Positions 43,372-53,380 of a stretch of 64,000 nucleotides of DNA are shown here, in pieces (position 1 is the first letter of the stretch; each line of letters opens with the position of its first letter). Position numbers and translations under genes: made by a program. Location of the stretch: NCBI GenBank assembly GCA_946965045.2, contig OX337231.1, positions 2,294,001 to 2,358,000 of the forward strand, in the 5' to 3' direction. The stretch comes from Epithemia pelagica (Eukaryota > Bacillariophyta > Bacillariophyceae > Surirellales > Surirellaceae). The notes under the pieces were generated by a model, which worked only from the letters and a program-made list of their open reading frames with translations, searched no databases and was not told the DNA's origin.

Positions 43372-43876
43372 GGTGAAGGTCGTAGACGAAGGAGGTACAA
43401 CAAAAATGAGGGTACGAAATACTCCCAAAATTGCTCGTACGCAAGAACTACCGGTCGGAATTCGGCATTTGGACCAGCTACTGAAAGCTTGTAACAAATG
43501 GAAGAATATGTATGAAGGAGTAATGACCAAATGGTTTGGTTGTTGAGTTACATTAACGACAAAGTCTCGATTTTCGGAATTGTCCTTATGGTCAATGGTT
43601 TTTGAATCACGAGTTGGGAGTCATCGCTTACGTGGGGAATCCTATAAGTGATCGGTGATTTTGTTAAGTAAAAATTTTAACCAAATGGTCAATGACCGGA
43701 GTAAAAAATTTGCCGAGTTAAGAGAAATGAGAGGAAGATTCTGGATTCTGGGGCTTGGGCGGGGCGCGCCCGCGCCGGTCGACGTGTAATAGCTGGTACG
43801 CGCGGGCGCAGCAGCGTCAAAAGGCAAAATAGACGGTATCGTTTTTTTGATATTCCTTCTTAGTATCTTTGCCATC

Positions 43877-45541
43877 ATGGTCGAATCGATCGATGTCTTG
43901 GAGAATGATTCGGCATTATCTTCCTATTCCCTTGACTATATGAAAACGATTTCGACCTTCTTGGCTTTCCTGTGGATGATTTTGTGTCTTGTCTGGATCT
44001 GCTCCAAGATACCTTCGTTCTCGCATACACACACGCAGCCTTGTTGGTTGGATGATCCTCGAGACCCCAGAGAGGATTCGGTGGAAGGTTGGACCAAACC
44101 TCTCCATGATTCTGGCAGAATCGAAAAAATGCCCTTTGTGGTCTTACAGGAACCTCAATGGAAATTGTTGCGAACCCTCATTTCGGAATATCGACGAGAC
44201 TATCAATCCACCCTCGAAACTCTAAGCAAGTCGTTGGAAATGGCTCTTTTGGTGGAAGGGAAAAGGGTACACAATCCAAACGGTCGAGATTACATTTCCA
44301 GTCAGATTCAAGATCGAATCCAGCGGTTGTCCGCATTATTTGAAGAGCAAGAGCGTTTGCTGGAAAACGAGATTCTTGTGCCATTTGACAGTACCTTGAC
44401 ACTCTCGGGTCCCCACAGCATCAAGTCCAAGGACGACACTGAACATGCTGCTACTGATTCCTTGAACGACGCCGACAGTTTAGGATACTTTATGAATATG
44501 GTTCGTGCCAGAACCGGACTGGCATTCCACAATGCGTCAACCATGCCGGTTTTGAATGGTACTACATCCACAGAGTTGGAGGACAACTATAACCCATCTG
44601 TTTCGTTGCGCAACACTGGCTTGGATGACGACGAAACCAGCGAGAATCTGAATACTGGTTCCACCACGAATACCACCACCAAGAAGAGTGCCCCAGCATC
44701 GTACGATTCGGCGGCACAGGTTGTGGCACATTTGGTTCGTGATTGGTCCGACTGGGGTGCTCCGATACGAAGTTCACTCTACGACTGGTGCCGCGATGCA
44801 CTTGCCCAATACAACGGCCATGCCACACAAACCGACTCTTTCCGGGCAACGACAAGGACAAAACAATCATCCGTGTTGGTTCCAGGTGCTGGTTTGGGTC
44901 GTTTGGCGTGGGAGTTGGCCGTATTGGATGGTCATGTCGTCCAAGCCGTGGAACCGTCCTTGGGAATGGCAGCGGCAGCTTCCTTTGTGTTGCAGCACAC
45001 ACCAAGGAAACCCGTGAAACTCTATCCCTACCTTCATGATGGATTCCAAAATCAAGTCCATTCGGATGATCGGTACGAGAGTGTCCTTGTGCCCGATACT
45101 GCAATAAATCGTTGGAGGAGGGAGACCAAAGCAAGCCATCAAACGTCGGGCAGTTTATCCTATACAGTTTCTACCTTTGAAGCCCTTCGCCTGATACCAG
45201 ACAACAAAGGAGCCTTTGACGTTGTAATTACCTGCTTCTTTCTGGATACCGCCACCAACCTTTATCAATATTTGGATGTGATGCGATATGTTCTCCCAAC
45301 CAATGGCCTATGGATCAATGTCGGCCCCTTGCAATGGCATGGCAATGCCTTGTTGCCAGGATTGGCCGCCAATGAACTACGTCACTTGTTGGAAGTCGAC
45401 TATACCGTTTTGCATTGGAGCGTCGATCAGAAGCCCATGGAATATCGCAATCCGACCGAAACCCTCAATCGTCGTCGGGTTTCCACAGCCTTTCAAGGAT
45501 ATTGTCCTTTGCGATTTGTCTTGCGCCGAACGAACCGTTGA
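43877..45541 (+). CDS. Carnosine N-methyltransferase-like (N2227 domain)
   Basis: 554 aa from the first ATG, 43877 (the open frame begins a little earlier). A hydrophobic helix (TISTFLAFLWMILCLVWIC) at about residues 20-42 suggests a membrane anchor, which animal CARNMT1 lacks. After a helical region (LLRTLISEYRRDYQSTL) the SAM-binding N2227 domain starts with SAAQVVAHLVRDWS. It continues with VLVPGAGLGRLAWELA (motif I), the acidic position in VQAVEPS, LVPDT, ITCFFLDTATNLYQYL and GLWINVGPLQWHG, and ends CPLRFVLRR. Relatives methylate the histidine of carnosine, making anserine. Diatoms are not known for carnosine, so the real substrate may be another His-containing peptide. Confidence 0.85.
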   Translation: MVESIDVLENDSALSSYSLDYMKTISTFLAFLWMILCLVWICSKIPSFSHTHTQPCWLDDPRDPREDSVEGWTKPLHDSGRIEKMPFVVLQEPQWKLLRTLISEYRRDYQSTLETLSKSLEMALLVEGKRVHNPNGRDYISSQIQDRIQRLSALFEEQERLLENEILVPFDSTLTLSGPHSIKSKDDTEHAATDSLNDADSLGYFMNMVRARTGLAFHNASTMPVLNGTTSTELEDNYNPSVSLRNTGLDDDETSENLNTGSTTNTTTKKSAPASYDSAAQVVAHLVRDWSDWGAPIRSSLYDWCRDALAQYNGHATQTDSFRATTRTKQSSVLVPGAGLGRLAWELAVLDGHVVQAVEPSLGMAAAASFVLQHTPRKPVKLYPYLHDGFQNQVHSDDRYESVLVPDTAINRWRRETKASHQTSGSLSYTVSTFEALRLIPDNKGAFDVVITCFFLDTATNLYQYLDVMRYVLPTNGLWINVGPLQWHGNALLPGLAANELRHLLEVDYTVLHWSVDQKPMEYRNPTETLNRRRVSTAFQGYCPLRFVLRRTNR

Positions 45542-45992
45542 TACAAGTCGATTTCAAGACGACAAGAACGAGAGATGGAAGGAACGCCTCCTCCAAGTCC
45601 GCTTCCGTTCACGCCATTACGACACTCTCGTCGGATGAACACGAGAGAGTGTCAATCCTAGGGTATCAACTACCATTCCTCAATGTTACGGGAAAGGCTG
45701 GTCCATGTCAGACATTTTGACATGTACGTGGATTCCATCCTATCAAAGTAGGTCTCACCTATGACGGCTACACCAACAGTCCTGTCCTTGTGAAGGAGTA
45801 GAACATCAACGGCGGTATTGAAGACGTTAGCTATTAGTCATCCAACCAGGTACAGTCCGTCTCTTTTCGCCTAGGACCAAGTCATTCTTGCCGAGCAAGA
45901 CATGACACAGGCGGAACTCCCCACAATCATATGATCTGTCAATCACGAGTGTGTGGTCTAAAATGGGTTTTACTAATAGGTAGTTCTCCTGT
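45542..45992. other. Intergenic region between convergent genes
   Basis: Between the methyltransferase and eL36 stops. I see nothing beyond short shadow frames and presumed 3' UTRs. Confidence 0.4.
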
Positions 45993-46456
45993 TTAATGGC
46001 CACCTTGACGGGCACGTTGTTGGTTGTACAAGTTCTTGATATCTTCACGCTTGGCCAAGGCACGTTTGTGCGAACCCAAACGACGCTTGGCAAATTTGTA
46101 GACACGCTTATCGGCCGAACTTCCACCCGTAATAATCATATCCCGAATACGACGTTCGTAGGGAGCAAAACCCGCCACTTCCCGGGCAATTTGTCGGCAC
46201 ATGTCGGTTCGCTTGGACAATTTCTGTAAACGAATGAAAAAAAGAGGAAAAGACAGTAAGAAACAATAGAGGAAAACCAATAGAGAAGAAATGATATACA
46301 TGGACACTCCACCAAGACGAAATGCAAGAGGGAAGGGATCGGAGCGGCAATTACACAGAGGCCTCCACTTACACCTTTGACGGGCCCCGCCTTTGGTTTT
46401 CTTTGATCTGTTACATGTCCTGAGCTAATGCCCTGTGCATATCCGGTTCGTGCCAT
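45993..46456 (-). CDS. RPL36: 60S ribosomal protein eL36, two exons
   Basis: Exon 1 is 46373-46456 and exon 2 is 45993-46223. The intron of 149 bp starts GTAAGT and ends TTTACAG, phase 0. The product is 104 aa, the usual eL36 length. Exon 1 gives MARTGYAQGISSGHVT...GPVKG. Exon 2 starts KLSKRTDMCRQ, followed by the family signature REVAGFAPYERRIRDMI and KFAKRRLGSHKRALAKRED. It is a structural protein of the large cytosolic ribosomal subunit. It is head to head with eL34. Confidence 0.95.
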
Positions 46457-46933
46457 GATGACAATAGTATACTTCTCTCTCGCAAGAAGCAGGAACGAAA
46501 TCAACAACACAAAGTCTGTTGCGAGGTGTGCTGGGAGGACTCCGGGTTTACCTTTTACCGCTTTACTATTTTCTGTGTTTCGTGGTCTGTTGTGCGCTCC
46601 GTGCCCCTACCACCAACATCAAAGACGACGGCCCACACGGTTGTTTCTGTTGTCCTAATAACCTTGTCCTTTGATCCTGTGGTAAGAAGAAAGCCTCCGG
46701 AAGTGAAATTCAATTGAATTCTATCATCAATGTTGGCCATTTTATGTTTGAGATTCCGTTACGTGCTTTTGCTGTTCAAAAGTTGGGTGTCTAACCATCG
46801 CCTTCTCTCATTCTCTCGCCGTTTCCTTTTCTTTGTTGCATTTGCTGGCTCCTACAACAGAGGAAAGAGTGATATTTGCTCACACCGTCAGCTCTGTTTG
46901 ATTGTATTTGAAGAATATTGAATAAAAGTCATC
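46457..46933. promoter_or_regulatory. Shared promoter region of eL36 and eL34
   Basis: About 480 bp between two divergent ribosomal-protein starts. Pyrimidine-rich stretches occur on both strands. GTAAGA at 46681 and CTACAACAG ending at 46860 could bound a 5' UTR intron for eL34; this is unproven. Confidence 0.55.
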
Positions 46934-47278
46934 ATGCCGGACAATCGTTGGACGCGTCAAGGTGTACGCCATTCGTACAATACTCGCACCCACCAATTTA
47001 AACCGGTCCGAACACCGGGAGGCAAATTGGTGGGCCACCGCGTGTACAAAAAGACGAAAATCCCAAAGTGCTCCGATTGCTCGAAGCCTTTGCCTGGTAT
47101 CCGATCATATAAATTGTCGGAAATTCATCGTACCAAGAAGCGAGAACGAACCGTGAGCCGTGCCTATGGTGGAGCCGTCTGTCATTCCTGCCTCAAGCAA
47201 CGTATTGTAAGAGCCTTTTTGTTGGAAGAACAAAAGGCAGTGAAAAAGGTGTTGGCTGAACGATCTGGGAAGAAATAG
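46934..47278 (+). CDS. RPL34: 60S ribosomal protein eL34
   Basis: 114 aa, close to the family length, no coding intron. Landmarks are the N-terminal RHSYNTRTHQFKPVRTPGGKL, the zinc-finger-like CSDCSKPLPGI...CHSC pair, SRAYGGAVCHSC and RIVRAFLLEEQKAVKKVL. It is a structural component of the large cytosolic ribosomal subunit. The ATG at 46934 follows GTCATC. Confidence 0.95.
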   Translation: MPDNRWTRQGVRHSYNTRTHQFKPVRTPGGKLVGHRVYKKTKIPKCSDCSKPLPGIRSYKLSEIHRTKKRERTVSRAYGGAVCHSCLKQRIVRAFLLEEQKAVKKVLAERSGKK

Positions 47279-47986
47279 ACGCACAGTTTAAAATCGCAAC
47301 CTACCTACACAAACTCATCAGGTGGCCTATTGGGGTACATGGCTTCTGGAAAAGCCGTCCATCTATTCCTATCAAATCATGTCCCAGCATTTGTAGGAGT
47401 ATTTAGCCTCTGCACTTAACACTTTTCTAATCGACTTTTTGGATTCTCCACTGGCTGTAGAGCAGAGATGAAAGTTGATGGGAAACTGCCTGTAGGATCG
47501 TGAGCATGCACAGGTTTGTGAAAAGCTCACCTGTTCCCCGGTGCAAAACATCAATGTTTGTCATGTGCACAATCCAATGTTGCTTTATTGTTTTATCTCT
47601 CTCTCTCTAGATTGATCGCTATACTGCATTATCGCACTATCGCTCATCAAGTTTTCCTAGCGTGACAGAGAGAGATCCAAAGAGACAGTCCACGCCAAGT
47701 TCACCTTTGATGGGTGGAACAGGAGTGAGTCCTTGAGTGTCGTCAAGGGACGTTCGACTCGCAGGTTATGATTGTGTATCCTCCGTTTCTTGTTCTATTG
47801 CCTTCTCGTTCGTCATAGTTTCAAATTTCGACCGAGTGGCAGGAAATAACGAGAAAGACCATAGTCCATGCCAGAGGGGGGAACCTGAGGGTGAACCTGG
47901 AATGCGTCTTTGATTGTACATAGACATTGCACTCCCACACAATAATCACACATGTTCTTGTGCTTCTTGTCTAGGTAGGATATTCC
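47279..47986. other. Intergenic region between convergent genes
   Basis: About 700 bp between eL34 and MoaA. A CT microsatellite sits near 47597-47610. No supported gene. Confidence 0.4.
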
Positions 47987-49822
47987 TCATCCTCCAATCA
48001 AGGTCATGGGTTGATTGGAATCGGCATGAGCCGCGACAGAGATGGGACTGGCATGTCCACCGAGTTTCCACTGCTTTTGTTGAAGGGCGGCATGGACCAC
48101 TTTGGACACTTCGTATTCCGTACATCCGGCCCGCAGGGCATCCCGCAAACTAAATTCCGTCGTCCCATCAAACAAACACACCTTGAGGGTCCCATCGGCT
48201 GTCAATCGCAATCGATTGCAACTCCCACAAAAGTGGTCCGTCATGCTCGTAATGAACCCAATGCGACCGGCTGTTGTCTTTGTCGTTGTCGTCGATGTCG
48301 TATCCCAGGGAGTCGTATACCATTTTGTGGTATCGCTTGGATCGTCCGAGGGCACGGGTGTCAAGTCAATGCCATGGTCGTGGGCCAAGGTGGTGAGCAA
48401 TTCTTGATACGGCACTAATTTGGTCGTATTCCATCCATTTTGGGTAAAGGGCATGTATTCAATAAATCGAATCGACGCGTGGGGAAAGGTGGTTTGGGTC
48501 AAGCGCACAAAATCGGCAATTTCACTGGTATTGACATGACGCATGACGACACAATTGAGTTTCAAGCCATGACCGGGTCGATTCGACAAGAGGTCGTGAC
48601 ACGCCTCCAAGGATTCCCACACCTTGGTCAAATAGCTTCCTGGTCGTCGTGTGAGGGTGGCAAATTTGTCGGCTTGCAAGGTATCCAAGGATACATTGAC
48701 ATGCGTCAAGCCGGCCTCCATCAAGGCTGGCAACTGCGAGGCCAAGACAAGGCCATTGGTCGTCATGCCAATGTGTCGCTTCGTCGTCTTGTTGTTGTTG
48801 TTGTTGTTGTACAAGGCGGCCAATCCGTGAACAATGTCCACCACATCGCGCCGCAACGTCGGTTCCCCACCCGTGAGACGAAATTTGGTCACCCCATGGT
48901 GGGCAAATGTGCCGGCCAAGTGCAAGAGTTCCGGCGTTTGCAGCAAGTGGTGTGGGGGTTGCAAGGGGACCCCGTGTTCGGGCATGCAATAGGTACACCG
49001 CAAATTGCATCGTTCCGTCAAGGACAAGCGTAGGTAGGTATGCCGACGATGAAACCGATCCGTGAGAACCATGGAATGCTGGTCGTCGTCCAAGTTGGTG
49101 TTGTTGGAGGGATGGGAAATGTCGGGCAATTGTTGAATCCAGCGACGCAATTCCTCCACTGTTTTGGGATTCGAAGGTGACGAAGATTTGGTCACTTCCT
49201 GGGTAGGTTTGGTGGGATGTAGTGTTGGTGGTGGAGGGGGAGGACTGCTTTGGGTCACGAGGGGCGGCGGCCGGGAGGTACTATTCTTGGGTGGTGGTCG
49301 TGCTTCGGTTTGTAACAAGTGCCGGAGTGCCCGCAATCGTGGTCTCGAGCGTTCTGTCTTTTTCCGTGCATCAACGGTGTTGGTGTCAGTTGTGCAAGTC
49401 CGGAACGGATTGGAATGGTCGTCGTCCCGGTCGTCATCCGGTTGGTCCTGTTCGGGTTCCGGAAGAATGGTTGCCACGGTGGAGAAGGACGCACACCCTT
49501 GGATTCGAGTAAAGGTTGATGTGGTTCCAACCACCAAGAGCCCGGAATGAAATAAGCGTTTCCATGGTCTCCAAGAACGACTGCTGTTTGGTGGAGCTCT
49601 GCTTGGTGGGCCGGAAGGATGAACCAACAAACGTGGTTGCAAGAATGGGTGTGGGAGGCGTCGCTGTTCCATCCGGGTACTACTGGAATCGTTTCCTGGA
49701 TACGACCCTCCCAAGGATCCTCCATGACAACGACGACACACCGTCTGCACCAGCCTCATGACGTCGTGGTGAAGTGGTGGGAGAATCCTCCTCCTGTTGC
49801 CACCAACCGAGGCACTCGCCAT
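47987..49822 (-). CDS. MOCS1A: GTP 3',8-cyclase, molybdenum cofactor step 1 (MoaA)
   Basis: This radical-SAM enzyme turns GTP into (8S)-3',8-cyclo-GTP, the first step of molybdopterin synthesis; in eukaryotes it acts in the mitochondrial matrix. The frame reaches 49930, but the first ATG is 49822, giving about 611 aa. The first about 220 residues are basic and low-complexity and likely include a targeting sequence; the exact start is unsure (ATGs also at 49759 and further on). The core has YLRLSLTERCNLRCTYCMPE with the SAM cluster cysteines at about 272, 276 and 279, FRLTGGEPTLRRD, HVNVSLDTL and RFIEYMPF. The second cluster is FCGSCNRLRLTADG...KVC. The required Gly-Gly C terminus (TLIGG) is present. 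The product would support nitrate reductase and other Mo enzymes. Confidence 0.92.
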   Translation of the reverse strand: MASASVGGNRRRILPPLHHDVMRLVQTVCRRCHGGSLGGSYPGNDSSSTRMEQRRLPHPFLQPRLLVHPSGPPSRAPPNSSRSWRPWKRLFHSGLLVVGTTSTFTRIQGCASFSTVATILPEPEQDQPDDDRDDDHSNPFRTCTTDTNTVDARKKTERSRPRLRALRHLLQTEARPPPKNSTSRPPPLVTQSSPPPPPPTLHPTKPTQEVTKSSSPSNPKTVEELRRWIQQLPDISHPSNNTNLDDDQHSMVLTDRFHRRHTYLRLSLTERCNLRCTYCMPEHGVPLQPPHHLLQTPELLHLAGTFAHHGVTKFRLTGGEPTLRRDVVDIVHGLAALYNNNNNNKTTKRHIGMTTNGLVLASQLPALMEAGLTHVNVSLDTLQADKFATLTRRPGSYLTKVWESLEACHDLLSNRPGHGLKLNCVVMRHVNTSEIADFVRLTQTTFPHASIRFIEYMPFTQNGWNTTKLVPYQELLTTLAHDHGIDLTPVPSDDPSDTTKWYTTPWDTTSTTTTKTTAGRIGFITSMTDHFCGSCNRLRLTADGTLKVCLFDGTTEFSLRDALRAGCTEYEVSKVVHAALQQKQWKLGGHASPISVAAHADSNQPMTLIGG

Positions 49823-50203
49823 GCTCTCCAATCTGTGGTGATGATCCAAACACAAGCCCACTTCTCCCTCTCTCTTGTCGTTCTCGTAGAGCAGCAGTCT
49901 GTTGAAAAGATGAAGGATAGATAGCCCCAAAGAGGTCTTTTTTTAGGCCATGAGCCATGAACCACAAAGAATGTGTTGTTTGTCTCGAGAAACGCGACGT
50001 TTGTCGGAACGAAGCCATCTGTCCCCGGCACGCAACTTTTGCGCGATCGTACAAGGTCGCGCTTAGATCGCTCGCAGATCGAATGGCGTACGTGGGTGAC
50101 ATCTTTTTTCTCTCAAAACGGCAAAACAGATTTTTTGGATAGATCCAAGATCCAAGACAATCAGGACGGCGACGACAGCTTTGTGTGTCTACGATTGTAG
50201 TTT
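49823..50203. promoter_or_regulatory. Divergent promoter region, MoaA and kinase-PP2C
   Basis: About 380 bp between divergent starts. No gene-like frame. It likely serves both genes. Confidence 0.45.
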
Positions 50204-53200
50204 ATGTCGAGAGGAAGAATGCCCCATCCGATTCGTTACTCCACCACCACCAAGACAACAACAACGAATAGAACAATGGTGGTTGTGCTTGTCGTGGTGT
50301 GTTTGATCGTAACAACATGCCTGACAACTACGACACAGTACTACTGGACCACCACGGCCTTTGTCCTGGCTCCTCCGGTGGTCCATCCAAGGGGGCCGCA
50401 ACACACAATGTCATGGGGACGACGCCAACAAAGAACACGTAGTATCCATGAGTCCCTTGTGCTGTCAGCTCATTCACGACGTACCAAAGTTGTTCAAGTG
50501 TTGGACGAGGTGGGCAGTGGATCCTATGGGACGGTCCATACCGTACGACTGGTCCAACCAAACCACGGCAAACCCTCCCACAACAATCAAAACCATCCAA
50601 ACCAGAATGACGACAATGACGACGACGGCACGGTGTATATTGGAAAACGGGCCTGGACACTGCAAGAGTTGCAATACTTGTTGCCCCAACATGAGGAGGA
50701 TACCGAGTATTTGAAGGAAAAGAGTCGTCGCTGTCAATCCTACTTGGAGATTGAAGCCCATTGTTTTCAAAAGTTGCAGCAACAACCACAAAAGGAGGAG
50801 GAACCCCGGATCAATGTACCATATTTTCGGGGCACCTTTCGAGACGAAGAGAGCCGTGAATGGATGGTCTTTGACTTGATTGCCCAAACCACTCCGGATT
50901 CTTTTTCTCCCCAACCGGCCCTGTCACTGGCCGACGCCATGGAGATGGATCGACTCGCCAATCAAGAGCGTCCCTCGCAACGAATTCATTCGCTGTCGCA
51001 TGTGGCCCAGGCGTTGGGCCTGAATCATTCTTCCTTGGTCCTCGACGACGACAACGACGAGAAGGATGAGGATGATGCCGACTCGGTGGCGACGGCCGCC
51101 TCCCTCGTGGCCGAAACAGTCGTCGATGTCTTGTTGCCACAACTCTTGCAACTCCTTTCCCGGTTGCATGCGCACAAGATTGTCCATCGCGACATTAAAC
51201 CAGCCAATCTGCTCTTGTCCCCAACAGACGGCCACGTGTATTTGATTGATTTTGGATCGGCCGCCGATTTGGATACGGCCGGAGGTCTGCTGCGCAAAAA
51301 CATTGGCTTGTCGGAACGCGTGGCCATTTCTCCCATTTATGCCGCCCCCGAAATATTCATTAATGCCCAATACAAGAACTCGGCCCTGACCTTTGATTGT
51401 TTTTCCGTGGCCCTCCTCGTGTGTCAATTATTGTTTCAATACCTCGATGAACGGACCGATGCCGGTTTTCATCAACAATTCCAGGCGGCCGGTTGGAAGT
51501 TGAATACTTGGTTGGCAACCGAATTGGGTGGCACGGTCCGACCGGGTGGATTGGATGTCGCCCTTCAAGTCTTGGCGCAACGACCCGGATTGTGGACCTT
51601 GCTCCAAGACTTGTTGCAACCGGATCCCTGGGACCGAGTCACGGCGGCCACCGCCCTCCAACGATTGGAGAAATTGCACTGGAATCCACAACGACAATCA
51701 GAACCACCAGACGCCACTTTGGACGATGCGGTCGACTACTACCAACTAGTAGCCGAACGCGACGGAGAATTTTTGGCTCGTGTCTTGGAATCCATGGACT
51801 ATTGTCCCATTCCCGATACAACTCCTCTGGAGGAGGCAATCACCACCACGACCACCACAACCACCCTACCCTTGGTTCGACCCTTGCAATTTGTCGCCAC
51901 CTTTGAACGAGACCAATCGTTGGGCTTGTTGTTGGCCGAAGTCGATTCGGTCAATCCCGACACGGACTTTGAGACGGACCACGATCGTCGGGCCTGGCAG
52001 TTGGCGACGGCTCAGGCCGTACCCGGTCAAGTCTACGTGACGGGCGTTGTACCGGGTGGCCAAGCACAAGCCTTGGGCATTATGGAAATTGGTGATCGAC
52101 TCGATGGAGTGGGAGAATTGCCCGTGGCCGAACAAGGCTTTGAACATGTCGTACAAATGATTGTTCAGGCCAATACCGTTGTCTCACCCGATCCCAAACA
52201 TATTACCCTTCATTTTGTTCGACAACGATTGTCGCCCAATGCCGCGGCGGCGGCCGCAATGGTGCCATCCGAAGCGTCGTCGTCGTCGTTTGCGGCGGCG
52301 GCGACCTCCTTTCCGATCGAGACGACGGACAACGCTCCAGTGTATGAAAGTGATACGGCCGTGGCCACACTTTCCTCAGTCCTGACAGACAATAACCACC
52401 AACACACATTTGTGTCGGACAGTTTGGTGCAAGTGGTAGATCAAGCGGCCTGGTCGAGTCGAGGACGACGGCAATCGCAAGAAGACCGGTACATTTTGCA
52501 CGAAGTGGTCCTCGATCAATCCACGGTGCTCCTAGCCGGAGTCTTGGATGGACACTTGGGTACCGCCGCAGCCCAGACGGTTCAAGAACAACTTCCCATG
52601 ATGCTGACACAAGAACTCCTTCAACCATCCTCGTCCTCCTGGTCGTCGTCATTGTCGTCCAACCGTGATTGGGGCAACACGCAGCAATCCTCTTCTTCTC
52701 CTACGATTGAGACTGTGTTAGAGTCGGCCTGGCACAAGGTGTGTGACTTTTATCGGAGCGAATGTGGTTTGGACAATGGGGAATGCCGGGTGGCGGATTA
52801 CGACGCGGCCGAAGGTATTTTGGATGCCAATACCGGCTCGAGCCAAGTGGTGGCAGGGACGACGGCCAACCTGGTGGCCTTGGACAAGGCCACGGGACGC
52901 CTGGCCTTGTTGAATTGCGGAGATTCTCGAAGCGTCGTTCTGAATCAAAAGGGTGACATTGTTTTTGAATCGGTCGACCACAAACCATCACGAGAACTGG
53001 AACGGTTCAAGCAGCACATGAAGGACAATGAGGATTCGTTATACTCCATGCCTCGATGTTACTCATCCAGATGGTTTGTCGTTGTGGGAGATTATGAATA
53101 CAATCTGTCACGATCCTTGGAGGGACCCTTCGCCACAGCTCGTGGGATTATAAGTGAACCAACTGTTCACATGATTGCTGCCGAACCCGACATGACCATT

Positions 53201-53380
53201 GTCATTGCCACGGATGGCTTGTGGGAAGTCATGGATACAGCACAAGTCTCTCGGATTGTTCGAACCATGCGAAAGACGGACAAGAAGAGTGCGGGAGACA
53301 TTGCCAAAACCCTTTGTTCCATGGCTATTGAACAGGGATCCTTTGATAATGTCAGTGCTGTCATTATCTTTTTGGATTAA
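50204..53380 (+). CDS. Plastid-targeted kinase-PDZ-PP2C fusion protein
   Basis: A 1058-aa intronless protein. The N terminus has a secretory signal core (VVVLVVVCLIV, about 25-36) and then TTTA|FVLAPP, matching the Ala-Phe import motif of diatom plastid precursors, with a basic segment after it. The kinase domain runs from about 100 to 490: loop GSGSYGTV, Glu in YLEIEAHCF, HRDIKPANLLL near 327 and IDFGSAADL near 348. The IDFG(S)AADL and NTWL features resemble the thylakoid STN7 family. A PDZ-like domain (about 560-675, YVTGVVPGGQAQALGIMEIGD) follows. The PP2C phosphatase is at about 746-1058, with RRQSQEDRY, VLDGHLG, NCGDSRSVV, DHKP, ATDGLWEVM and DNVSAVII all intact. It would combine phosphorylation and dephosphorylation in one chain, perhaps on photosystem proteins; substrates are inferred. 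Confidence 0.87.
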   Translation: MSRGRMPHPIRYSTTTKTTTTNRTMVVVLVVVCLIVTTCLTTTTQYYWTTTAFVLAPPVVHPRGPQHTMSWGRRQQRTRSIHESLVLSAHSRRTKVVQVLDEVGSGSYGTVHTVRLVQPNHGKPSHNNQNHPNQNDDNDDDGTVYIGKRAWTLQELQYLLPQHEEDTEYLKEKSRRCQSYLEIEAHCFQKLQQQPQKEEEPRINVPYFRGTFRDEESREWMVFDLIAQTTPDSFSPQPALSLADAMEMDRLANQERPSQRIHSLSHVAQALGLNHSSLVLDDDNDEKDEDDADSVATAASLVAETVVDVLLPQLLQLLSRLHAHKIVHRDIKPANLLLSPTDGHVYLIDFGSAADLDTAGGLLRKNIGLSERVAISPIYAAPEIFINAQYKNSALTFDCFSVALLVCQLLFQYLDERTDAGFHQQFQAAGWKLNTWLATELGGTVRPGGLDVALQVLAQRPGLWTLLQDLLQPDPWDRVTAATALQRLEKLHWNPQRQSEPPDATLDDAVDYYQLVAERDGEFLARVLESMDYCPIPDTTPLEEAITTTTTTTTLPLVRPLQFVATFERDQSLGLLLAEVDSVNPDTDFETDHDRRAWQLATAQAVPGQVYVTGVVPGGQAQALGIMEIGDRLDGVGELPVAEQGFEHVVQMIVQANTVVSPDPKHITLHFVRQRLSPNAAAAAAMVPSEASSSSFAAAATSFPIETTDNAPVYESDTAVATLSSVLTDNNHQHTFVSDSLVQVVDQAAWSSRGRRQSQEDRYILHEVVLDQSTVLLAGVLDGHLGTAAAQTVQEQLPMMLTQELLQPSSSSWSSSLSSNRDWGNTQQSSSSPTIETVLESAWHKVCDFYRSECGLDNGECRVADYDAAEGILDANTGSSQVVAGTTANLVALDKATGRLALLNCGDSRSVVLNQKGDIVFESVDHKPSRELERFKQHMKDNEDSLYSMPRCYSSRWFVVVGDYEYNLSRSLEGPFATARGIISEPTVHMIAAEPDMTIVIATDGLWEVMDTAQVSRIVRTMRKTDKKSAGDIAKTLCSMAIEQGSFDNVSAVIIFLD

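Larger units (their letters stand above)
39833..43721. mobile_element. PiggyBac-type transposon with two convergent ORFs
   Basis: Flanking TTAA sites lie at 39833-39836 and 43718-43721. The two ends share colinear inverted blocks: CTC next to TTAA, CCGGTCATT (39870 and 43691-43699), ACTTAACAAAAT (39905 and 43658-43669), GGATTCC (39935) and CCACGTAAG (39945 and 43627-43635). They form an imperfect inverted repeat of roughly 95-121 bp. Inner TTAA copies at 39907 and 43664 are an alternative boundary. The interior encodes a PiggyBac transposase on the minus strand and a second protein on the plus strand, 3' ends 70 bp apart. Confidence 0.75.

Noticed and set aside
47597-47612. CT microsatellite as a promoter element
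   Set aside because: Simple repeats of this kind are common and there is no gene start nearby.
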